This document shows, piece after piece, positions 1 to 9,800 of a stretch of 14,090 bases of DNA. The position numbers and the translations under genes were made by a program. The stretch covers positions 26,170 to 40,259 of the forward strand of contig MU646492.1 of NCBI GenBank assembly GCA_026770585.1, written 5' to 3'. The DNA is from Baffinella frigidus (lineage: Eukaryota; Cryptophyceae; Cryptomonadales; Baffinellaceae). The notes under the pieces are model-generated. The model saw nothing but the letters and a program-made list of their open reading frames with translations, ran no database searches and had not been told where the DNA came from. Within the stretch, counting starts at the first letter, position 1. Every line of letters starts with the position of its first letter.

Positions 1-177
1 GGGTTTGGGGTTTGGGGTTTGGGGTTTGGGGTTTGGGGTTTGGGGTTCAGGGTTTAGGGTTTAGGGTTTAGGGTTTAGGGTTTAGGGTTTAGGGTTAAGG
101 GTTGAGGGTTGAGGATTTTGGGTTCAGGGCTTCGGGCGTAAAGAGGTTAAAAAACTTCGGGCGTAGGGGCCAGAAAC
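1..177. repeat. Telomere-like heptamer array, left edge (POLD2 intron 10)
   Basis: TTTGGGG heptamers (about 1-45) change to TTTAGGG heptamers (about 50-95) and then to degenerate GGGTTGA/GGGTTCA and CTTCGGG-like units up to 177. On the POLD2 sense strand this is C-rich (CCCCAAA, CCCTAAA). It lies inside intron 10, so it is interstitial, although the window edge prevents seeing how far it extends. Confidence 0.85.
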
Positions 178-605
178 GACCTGAGACGGGTGATGAGGAC
201 ATCAAGATCCCATACAGGCGCCGTGCGTTCCCTATGCTGCTCCACAACAGCCTTGGCTTTGTGCTTCGGGCTTCGAGAATAGGGAATAGGGAATACGGAA
301 TACGGGATAGGGTTTCGGGTGTGGGCGGACCTGAGACGGGTGAGGAGGATATCAAGGTCTCGAACAGACGCCGCGCGTTCCGTATGCTGCTCCGCAACAG
401 CCTCGGCATCGGGCATCGGGCCTCGGGCTTCGGGCTTCGGGAATAGGGAATGGGGAATAGGGAATACGGAATACGGAGTACGGATTAGGAAAACGGGGAT
501 TAGGAAAACGGGGAGGACCTGAGACGGGTGATGAGGACATCAAGATCCCGTACAGGCGCCACGTGTTCCGTATGCTGCTCCACAACAGCCTTGGCTTTGT
601 GCTTC
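178..605 (-). repeat. Three downstream copies of the exon 10 3' half, each with donor
   Basis: Copies end at 519, 331 and 181 and start near 598, 405 and 262 (about 75-82 nt each). Each ends ACCCGTCTCAG followed by GTCC or GTCG, the exon 10 donor. All are open in the POLD2 frame: AVVEQHTEHVAPVRDLD-VLITRL, AVAEQHTERAASVRDLD-ILLTRL and AVVEQHRERTAPVWDLD-VLITRL. Together with exon 10 the end spacings are 180, 188 and 150 nt. Copies 1 and 3 (counting the real exon first) resemble each other, as do 2 and 4, suggesting duplication of a two-copy unit. Confidence 0.9.
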
Positions 606-690
606 GGGCTTCGGGCTTCGGGCTTCGGGAATAGGGAATAGGGAATAGGGAATAGGGAATAGGGAATACGGAATACGGAATAGGAAAACG
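262..690. repeat. CTTCGGG and GGGAATA heptamer arrays between exon 10 copies
   Basis: At 262-312, 419-505 and 600-690 the spacers between exon 10 copies are tandem 7-mers: CTTCGGG followed by GGGAATA and its variants GGAATAC. The same two-part order recurs in each spacer, so spacer and exon fragment were amplified as one unit. Confidence 0.85.
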
Positions 691-698
691 GGGAGGAC

Positions 699-847
699 CT
701 GAGACGGGTAAGGAGGATGTCAAGCTCCCGTACAGGCGCCGCGCGTTCCTTGTGCTGCTCAGCCACGGCTTTCGCGTCGGGCTTGCGGTGCCCGGGCGCG
801 GGGGGGAGGTCTGGGGAGCGATAGCACGACCCCCCAGCGATGATCAC
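699..847 (-). CDS. POLD2: POLD2 exon 10
   Basis: One hundred forty-nine nt, 49 codons plus AG. It begins VIIAGGSCYRSPD (family 'V-I-[LV]-A-G-N-x'), passes through a Pro-rich loop, and ends in the helix KAVAEQHKERAAPVRELD-ILLTRL. Acceptor TTTTTACAG is strong; donor GTCCTC. It is the only copy containing both halves: the 3' half recurs three times downstream and the 5' half twice upstream. Confidence 0.9.
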
Positions 848-3800
848 CTGTAAAAATGTAAGCAGCCTTAATTTTGTAAAAATGTGAACCGCCGTAATGT
901 TTTGTGTTATCTTAAGGGTGGAATTTGCTATGTTAGCGTCAACCTAGCTTTAACATAGCATTTAACCCACCCGTAAGATAGCAAAAGGGCTTCCGGTGCC
1001 TGGGGGCGCGGGGGGGGGGGTCTGGCGAGCGGTAGCACCACCCCCCCGTCCATGACCACCTATGGAAACCGATTCGACTTAAATCACCTGTTTGCTATCT
1101 GAGGGGGTGGGTTATGTGCTATGTTAAAGCTATGTCGAGGTGAAGATAGCAGCTTCCACCCTTAAGATAGCACAAAATTCGGTGCCCCGGGTGCGGGGGG
1201 GGGGGTCTGGCGAGCGACAGCATGACCCCCCGGCGATGATGACCTGTATAATCCACCAAAATATTCATTACTACAGCCCATCAAGACCTTTTCGAAAATA
1301 CTCAAGTCGTCTAGAATGTTCTGTGACCCCCTTTGTTGTGCTATTGCGGGAGCGTCACGCGGCGAATCTCATCTCGGCGAATATTTGACTCAGATACGAT
1401 CTGGCAACGAAAATTACTACACACGGACTTTGTCCAGTCACGTCCATGTAGCCATTTTCGTTGCAAATCGGATTGGAGGTCCCCGAAATCGTATTTGACT
1501 CGAATACTCCACCGGATGAAATCTTAGTTAGGAAGATCACTGAATCAGTTCCACGTTGCATGCTATGTTAACATAGGCGTGAGTGTGTGGCATGTTAGGG
1601 TGGATATGCTGTGGCGATTCCGTCGGGTACTACGTCACCGGCAACCTTGGCAGGCCCTCCGTGAAGGACCTCGATACAAAACCCCCAAACCCCAAGCCCC
1701 AAACCCCAAACCCCAAACCCCAAACCCCGCACCTTGACGATATTCGCAGCCTCAGAGTGGTCCTCCTTCCCACCGAGGTTCCCAGTCACCCCTCAAATCC
1801 CAACCCTCAACCCTCAACCCCCGAGGTTCCCAGTCACGTACGTAGTCCACACGCATCCCGAAACCCGAAATTTGAAGCCCGCAACCCGAAATTTGAAGCC
1901 CGAAACCCGAAAATTGAGGCCCGAACCCCGAAAATTGAAGCCCGAAACCCGAAGTTTGAACCCCGAAACTCCGCACCTTAACGATGTTGGCAGCCTCAGA
2001 GTGGTCCTCCTTCCCACCGAGGTTGCCAGTCACGTAATCCACCAGCATCTCGACCGCCAGAGGGTCTCCGTCCGCGTCCCCCAGCTGCGAGAGGCAACAC
2101 ATGAGTTGAAAAGGATGAAATTATGAGTTGGAATGGATGAAACTATTGAGTTGAAAAGGATGAAACTATGAGTTGAAAAGGATGAAATTATGAGTTGGAA
2201 CGGATGAAACTATGTGTTTGAATAGGGGGGATTTGAGATGAATAGGATGCCACTATGCGATGAGTAGGAGAAACATGAGTTGAATGGGAAGCATGTGAGT
2301 TGAGTAGGACACGAAATCTGCGTGGTGAGCCTTGCCGCCGAGGTTCCCCGTCCGTGACTGGGAACCTCGGTGGGAAGGAGGATCACTCCGAGGCTGCCAA
2401 CATCGTCAAGGTTTCACGTAATCCACCAACATCTCGACTGCGAACAGATCCCCGTTCGCGTCCCCCAGCCGCACGCCAGATAAATTTGAGTTGGATAGGA
2501 CACCACTAACTAGAAATATGAGTTGTGTGAGGACGGAGTCCTGGACGGGCCCACCTCGGGCGGGAGAAGAAGTCGTTTATGTAGACATTAGGCATGAGCC
2601 TATTTCAGGGCTCATAGCCTCAGAATACCAGTACTTTATTCCACACGTAAAGGGGATCCTCTTGAGAGAGGTATTCCCCGAAATAGGCTCATGTCTAATG
2701 TCTACATAAATGACTTCTTCTCCCACCCGAGGCGGGCCCGTCCAGGACTCCGTCCTCACAGTCCAGGACTCCGTCCTCACAAGTTGAACAGGACAAAACT
2801 AACCAGAAATATGAGTTGACTAGGGCACCATAACTCGAGGGTGGGTAGTGGGGCGATAGATGACTTGGTGCGTTTGCGATGCGGGGTACACGGCGAGTAA
2901 CAAAAGAAGCGAACCGTCCAGCGCCACACCACACGAGGTTATCCATGCGAACAGAATAAATGTCGATTGTCAGCGTTTGTGTAGTAATTTTCATACGTTT
3001 GGTCACGTGGCGCCCGAAAAGCGGGCGCCACGTGACCAATTCTCCCCACAAAACGCTACAATCGACTTTTATTCTGTAACAAAAGAAGCGAACCGTCCAG
3101 CTCCACAGGGAGGAAGCGAGAAAGAGGGAGGAACACATAGAGAGAGATTTCGTTACGGACGCCATTAGCCCTGGCTTTCTCAAGTTGTCATCCTGGGTTC
3201 GTGGTACAAATCCGTCAACTTTGGCGACTCAAATCTAAAAGGGGGGTGCCAAAATCTAAAAAAGGATATCTAAAAGTATTTTAGAGGGAATCAAAAGCCA
3301 TCCAGGGCTAAGAGCTTCCGAAATTAGATTGGAAAACAGGAGGAGGAGGAGGTGACCTGGAGGCCCGAAACGAGGAGGATCGACGCGCCTTTCGCCTGCT
3401 CTCCCGCAGGAGGCTGTTCCGCCAGACCCGAGTAGCACACTTCCTCTACCTGCCGTCCGCATCAGAAGGGGCTTCAGGGGGGGGGGGCTCGCTTTGATGT
3501 GTGTCACGTCTGTCTGTGTCACCTTTCAATGTGTGACATCTGTCGTGGTCACCTCTCTCGGTTTCACGTCTCTATGTGAGGGTGCATCCATGGTGACAGA
3601 CCCTGATATTATTCCTCGCCTGCTCTCCCGCAGGCGGCTGTTCCGCCAGACCCGAGTAGCACACTTCCTCCACCTGCCATCCACGAAGGACATGAGGGGT
3701 TAGAGGAGGGGGGCGTCCGGTTGTGAATCGGCTGAGAACCCCATGGTTTGAGCTGAGTGGAAGTCTCCCGAATAGCACACCTCCTCTACCTGCCGTCCGC

Positions 3801-6800
3801 ATCAGACAGAAGTTCAGGGGGGTTCAGGGGGGGGGGGCGCACTTTGATGTGCGTCACGTCTGTCTGTGTCACCTTTCGCTGTGTCATTTATGTCGTTGTC
3901 ACCTCTCTCTCTTGTGTCACCTCCCCTTGTTTCACCTATGTAGTCTCCTCTCTGTTCCACCTCTCTCTGTGTCACACCTCAGTTCGCGGAGGAGAAGAGG
4001 GGTTAGAGGGGGGGGGGCGTCAGGTTGTGAATCGGTTTAGAACCCCCTGGTTCGAGCTGAGTGGAAGTCTCCCGAGTAGCACACCTTTACACACGAGGAG
4101 GTGTGCTACTCGGGAGGCTTCCACTCAGCTCGAACCGGGGGCTACTCGGAGACTTCCACTCAGCTCGAACCTGACGCCTCCTGCACAAGAGGAGGCGTTA
4201 GTAGGGGGGTTCAGGGGGGGGGGGCTCACTTTGATGTGTGTCACGTCCGTCTGTGTCACCTTTCGCTGTGTCACTTCTGACGTTGTAACCTCTCTGGGTG
4301 TCACGCCTCTATGTGAGGGTGCATCCATGGTGACAAGCCGTGTTAGTATTCCTACAAAGGTGTCTCTTTCGGGTTGGGTGGGTGGAACCAAAACGTGATT
4401 CATGAAATCAATGTGGAGAAGAGGGGGGAGAGCGACCGTGAAGGCACCGGTGTCCTCCACGCATATTCCAAGCATGGAAATGAATAGCCCGTTACTCGCG
4501 GGGGGGGTGAGAGAGCGGCACATCCTTCACGCTCCACCCGTCCACCCTCCACCCTCCACCCTCCACCCTCCACCCTCCACCCATCCACGCTCCACGCTCC
4601 ACCCTCCACCCGTCCACCCTCCACCCTCCACCCTCCACCCTGCCTCCAGAGCGGCCTCGGCACAGAGAGGCGACACCCCCGCTTCTGAGCCCTTTACCTC
4701 ACAAAGGCGGGGAGGGTGAGAGGGGAGGGGGGGAAGACCGTGAAGACACCGGTGTCCTCCATGCACGTCCCCAGCATCGCAATCACCAGGCCAGTCACCA
4801 CCTGTATCAAACCGCATCTCAGACAATCCTTTCTAACACGGGTTTCTTCCCAACGAAATTTACCACACACACGCTTTACTATCACTAGTATGGTCAAAGT
4901 GTGTGGTAAATTTCGTTGAGAGAACCCCTTTGTAGAAGGATTGGTTGAGAGAAGACACCGGTGTCCTCCATGCACGTTCCAAGCATTGCAATCACCAGGC
5001 CAGTCACCACCTGCACCCAACCGCATCTCAGACCATCCTTTCTAACACCGGTCTCTCCCCAACGGAATTTACCACACAGTCGCTTTACTATTATCATTAT
5101 GGTCAAATTGTGTGGTAAATTTCGTTGAGAGAAACACTTTCCGGAGGGATTGTTTGAGAGAAGACGCCGGTGTCCTCCATGCACGTCTAAAGCATCGTGA
5201 TGACTAGGCGAGTCACCACCTGTATCGTTCACCGGATTTCAGACAATCATTTCTAACACGGGTCTTGGGTCTCTCCCCAACGAAATTTACCACACAATCG
5301 CTTTACTATTACTAGTATGTCAAATTGTGTGGTAAATTTCGTTGACAAAACCCTTTCCAGAAGGATTAGTTGAGAGAAGACGCCGGTGTCCTCCAGGCAC
5401 GTCCCAAGCATCGTGATGACTAGGCGAGTCACCACCTGTGAAGGTAGCTGTGTTAAGGTTCTTGGTGCAAGGGATTCCGCTAGCTGGATCAAGGTTCGCG
5501 ATGACTAGGCCAGTCACTACCTGTGAAGGTAGCTGTGCTAAGGTTCTTGGTACACGGGATGAAGGTAGCTGTACCAAGGTTCTTGGTACACGGGATGAAG
5601 GTAGCTGTATCAAGGTTCTTGGCACACGGGATGAAGGTAGCTGTATTAAGGTTCTTGGTACAAGGGATTCAGCTAGCTGGATCAAGGTTCGCGATGACAA
5701 GCCTTGTCACCACCTGCACCCAGTCCGTCGTCAACTTCTTTATTAAGTCCTAGGAACAGTTCCTGATAGCTCACAACGAGCGTGTGAAGCCACCTGCATC
5801 CCATGTCATGTATTTTTTCAGGGGTGTTGAGCCTACCGATACCCAAAAAGACATCCAGCCACACGTGGAAATCAATCGACTTCATCCAAGCCGTGAGAAC
5901 ATACCCCACGCATCAAAATCATCTATCGCGGCGGGAAATCGTAGTTCACTTGTTTTACGCGTTTCCCCCCAGGGTGCCAAAACTCAATTAAATTAAACAA
6001 TATTAAATTAAACATGGACTGACCTCGCCGCACGCGGGCACGCCCTCCGCGGAGAGGTCCAAGGTGATGCGGCCCGAGTCGTCCTCGATGATCGCGTAGT
6101 CCGCCGCATCCACGAAGTTCTTCCGCATCGCCTCCACCTAGAGTGAGAGAGAGAAAGGACGAGAAGATGAGAAATTGCCCCGCCCCCCCCCTTAGGAGCC
6201 GCCAGAAGCTCGATCCCTAGAGCGCTCCATCCTTCTTCCGCATCGCCGACACCTGCTCCCCAACCTCGAGCATCAGAAATCGCCGCATGCCTTCGGCAGA
6301 GAGAGGGTGATGCGGCCCGAGTCGTCCTCGAGGATCGCGTAGTCAGCGGCATCCACGAAGTTCTTCCGCATCGCCTCCACCTTCACGCGGAGACACAGTC
6401 AATCTTAACCACCGTTTTGCGCTATCTCCAGGGTGTAATGTGTTATCTTGGCCTCGATATAGCGCTACTATAGCATGAAATTCACCCTTAAGATAGCTGA
6501 AATTCACCCACAAGATAGCAAAGAGAAATCGCCCGAGTCGTCTTCGATGATCGCGTAGTCCGCAGCGTCGACGTAGTTCTTCCGCATCGTCTCCACCTAA
6601 TGGTTTCGGGTTTGGGGCTTAGGGTTTGGGAACCCGCAACCTCACGTGCCATGGCACAACCCACCCATCCACGGCGTCGACGTAGTTCTTCCGCCTCCAA
6701 CTAGTGAAAGAGAGAGGAAAGTGCGGTTGTGAGAGATCAAAACCAACATGGCCGCCCTTTGGAGAATACAGTGGCGAGATTCCTAGAGCGCTAGGAGACG

Positions 6801-9800
6801 TAGTTCTTCCGCATCGCCTACACCTGGTTGCTCCACACCCGAGCGCATCAGAGATGCAAAATTGGGGGCCTCCAGCAGCTCGATGCCTAGAGCTCAGGGT
6901 GATGCTAGGAGATGTAGTTCTTCCGCATTGCCTCCGCCTGTGCTCAGGACAGAACCGCCAGCATCAGACAAGAAAAGTATTTTATTACGGATCACAACCA
7001 ACCGGACCATCGTGAATTCCCTTCCGTAAAGGCCCGGTAAGACTATGGCCTGAACGCCTGCTCCAGAACCTCGATGATGATAAATCACCCGGTTTGGGAA
7101 CCCGCAACCTGACGACACCTCCACCTGCTCGATAAAGAGCGTTTGTTACGCATCACAACCAGCACGGTCACTACGTATTCCATTCTGTACAGGCCCTGCG
7201 AGACTAGGGCCTAAACACCTGCTCTGGAACCCCGAGGATGATAAATCACCCCCCCACACCCCCCTAGGAGCCTACCGTAGCGAGATACCTCCAGCGCCAG
7301 GGTGGTGCTACGAGGGGGAGGGGATTCTCGTACGCCGAGGTATCGCTCAGGTGGGGTGGGGGTGAGGATGGCTGCCATGAAATCACAACAGCGTGTGAAA
7401 TGAAAAGATATTGTATGGGGGAGGCCATACGAGGTTATCCATGCGAACAGAATAAAAGGACATTTTAAAAATTATGGGGAAATGATCACGTTTCCGTACG
7501 GATGTCCGTACGGAAACGTGATCAAATGCTGACTTTTGGCGTGTTTCCTGGGCAATAATCCAATAATTAACTTATGAATCTGCTCGCATGGATAGCCTCG
7601 TGTGGGGCACCGGCGCGCCGTCCTTGTTGGTGATGTCCGTGAGAATGTTGACTTGCGGCCAATCCCGAATAATCCTTTATCGCCAAAGTTGACATGATTT
7701 ATACCACTAAAGTACATATTAGACCTTTTGTACCAGATCCATTCATCACGGGGCAGCCGCATTACGACCGCATCTCAGGGGGAGTTGACTTAAGAATGCT
7801 CAAAAAAACATAACGTTCCATCCAGGGTGGGTATTGTATGGGGGAGGCACCGGCGCGCCGTCCTTGTTGGTGATGTCCGTGAGAATGTTCGGCTTGAGCG
7901 ACATCTCCTTGTAGATGGTGCCCACCACGAAGCACCTAGGGTTTAGGGTTTAGGGTTTGGGGTTTAGGGTTCAGGGTGTACGGTGTAGGGTGTAGGGTGT
8001 AAGGTGTAGGGTGTAGGGTTTAGGGGTTAGGGTTCAGGGTGTAGGGTTTGGGGTTTAGGGTTTGGAGTTTGGAGTTTAGGGTTTAGGGTTTAGGGTTTAG
8101 GGTTTAGGGTTTATAATTTAGGGTTTAGGGTTAAGGGTTCAGGGTTGAGGGTTTGGGGTTTGTGGTTTAGAGTTTAGGGTTTGGGGTTTAGGTTCTGAGG
8201 GTTTAGGGTCGAGGGTTTGGGGTCTAGGGTTTAGGGTCTAGGGTTTAGGGTTTAGAGTTTAGGGTGTAGGGTGTAGGGTTTAGGGTTTAGGGTGTAGGGT
8301 TTAGTGATTAGGGTTTAGGGTTCAGGGTTTAGGGTTTGGGGTGTAGGGTTTAGGGTTGAGATTTTAGGTTTTAGGGTTTAGCGTCACCGTTGGCCGACAG
8401 GGATCTCGAGGATGCGGTCCACATGCACCGCCCCCGTGCCCTTCCACTTCTCCGCCTGCCGCGGCGGGGGGCAAAATCTAGCTCAGCCTCACTCGGGTTG
8501 CCTGTCAGACTTTTCTCAAGTTGACATGCTGGTTTCGCGGTACAAAATTGTCAACTTTGTAGCGGAAAGGAGCCCAGGCTCACCAATTGGGGGCGGTGCA
8601 TGTGGACCGCATCCTCGAGATCCCTGCCCTTCCACTTCTCCGCCTGCCAGGGGGGGGCGCACGTTGGCGGCCAAAACCTCGCGCGGTCAAGAGCTCACCG
8701 GGACTGAAAGGGCCCTTCCACTTCTCCGCCTGAAAACGAGAGGTTTTGTTTGATCCGGGCGTGTCATCAGCCAAGAAACATCTGTCTCTCCGCTTGGCGG
8801 AGCGGGGCGCAGCTTGACACAGGCAAAATGCGGCCGGGCGGGAGGAGGCCGGAAGGGCAATTGACCGGATTGCCCTTCCACTTCTCCGCCTGCGAGGGGG
8901 GGGAGCACGTTGGCGGCCAAAACCTAGCGCAGTCAAGAGCTTACCGGGACTAGAGCACTGAACCGCCTGCCGGGTGTAGGGTTCGGCGTTGGTGTATCCA
9001 ACAACATGCATCCTGGCTCTGCCTGAGTTTTTTTCTGGCTTGTCCTAACGGCGTGTTATTCGCCCTTTTGTCCTGGATTTCTGCGCCTAAACACCTTCAA
9101 GGACGAGCCAGGATAAAACTCAGGCAGAGCTAGAACATGCATCGTGCGCAGCACCTTTCATTTCGAGAGCAGGAGAAGATCCGGATCCTGCTGAACAAGG
9201 TGCGAGTTCAAAACTAAAATAGTTGTAAGAATCCCGTTGGCGGGCAAAACGCCTAGTTATATCTCGGTCTATTCCATGGTTCGGAGGGGTGTCGTACCGC
9301 GACAGCGGCGACGTCGGGCTTCAGGGTCTGCAGCCGCATGAAGTACAAGTCCGAGTACCTGCTCGCGATGGGCACGCCGGGTGTTACGATGGGGACGCCG
9401 GGTGTTATGGTTCCGCCAGCCCTCACAGAAAGACCAAATCGTTGCTGTCCTTCTATTTTTCTGGTACAACCTCGCTGGAATCCGGCGAGGTTGCAGCAAC
9501 CCGATTCAGGATTTGGTCCTGCTGTGACGGCTGGTGGTTCGACGTCGTCAGTGCAGTAACGTCGTTCTGATCTAATCGCGGCGAGTATTTATGATAAATA
9601 CGCACCGGTGACGAAATTTACTACGCAAATAGATCATACTAGTAATTATTAAAGTATTTGTGTAGTAAACTTCGTTGCCGGTGCGTATTTATCATAAATA
9701 CTCGTCCGGATGAGATCTGTGTCTTAGCGCCTCAGGCTCGCTGCCATGTCGGGTGTCAAGCCGGGTGTCACGCGCTAGCCGCACGCCCACTGCGGCCGTC

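Larger units (their letters stand above)
783..1251 (-). repeat. Upstream copies of the exon 10 5' half with acceptor
   Basis: The 5' end of exon 10 (783-847) recurs at about 993-1068 and 1178-1247. All share the block GGTCTGG(C/G)GAGCG-AGCA and a run of C/G, then the acceptor region. The 1178-1247 copy keeps a recognisable acceptor (minus-strand ATACAG before GTCATCATCGC). The 993-1068 copy has lost the AG (CATAG shifted, GTGGTCATGG). G-runs of 9-10 in both copies break the coding frame. Confidence 0.82.
3470..4345. repeat. Intron 7 repeat unit rich in GTGTCACCT
   Basis: A block of about 110-120 bp beginning with a long G-run and CTTTGATGTG(T/C)GTCACGTC recurs at about 3482-3600, 3830-3975 and 4215-4340. 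Inside it, TGTCACCT-type 10-mers (CTCTCTGTGTCACCT and variants) are themselves tandem. Two copies end with the same GTGAGGGTGCATCCATGGTGAC. These blocks travel with the exon 8 acceptor copies. Confidence 0.82.
8456..8955 (-). repeat. Exon 4 echo array upstream of exon 4
   Basis: The exon 4 start with acceptor (CAG before GCGGAGAAGTGGAAGGGC) recurs at 8625-8643, about 8711-8728 and about 8872-8890. Units of 60-70 bp with GGGGGG.GCACGTTGGCGGCC-AAAACCT.GCGC.GTCAAGAGCT at 8648-8710 and 8894-8955 accompany them. Each such unit contains an AGTCCCG|GT(A/G)AGC donor-like site on the minus strand. Confidence 0.85.

Noticed and set aside
1-120. Left edge as a true chromosome end
   Set aside because: The heptamers change type within 120 bp, are degenerate and run into POLD2 exon 10 copies; the same arrays fill internal introns. 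An interstitial array fits better.
1640-1662. Minus-strand KVAGDVVPDG as the missing 'VIxAGN' exon of POLD2
   Set aside because: The segment VIIAGGS is fully accounted for by exon 10 (699-847), which fits phase and the following helix; this piece is better explained as an inverted exon 9 fragment.
2491-2780. Twin frames reading RTESWTGPPR.GEEV.YVDIRHEPISG on both strands
   Set aside because: They are the two arms of one long inverted repeat, so the identical peptides on both strands are a by-product of the foldback.
3757-4398. 213-codon plus-strand frame
   Set aside because: It translates the GTGTCACCT repeats and exon 8 fragments of intron 7; the composition follows the repeats and no domain is present.
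5320-5700. Protein with 12-residue repeats (SRVPRTLIQLPS)
   Set aside because: It is the translation of the 36-bp tandem repeat and family E arms in an intron; the period divisible by three keeps the frame open.
5440-5713. CRISPR-like repeat array
   Set aside because: Four of the 36-bp units abut directly without unique spacers, and the region is a eukaryotic intron.
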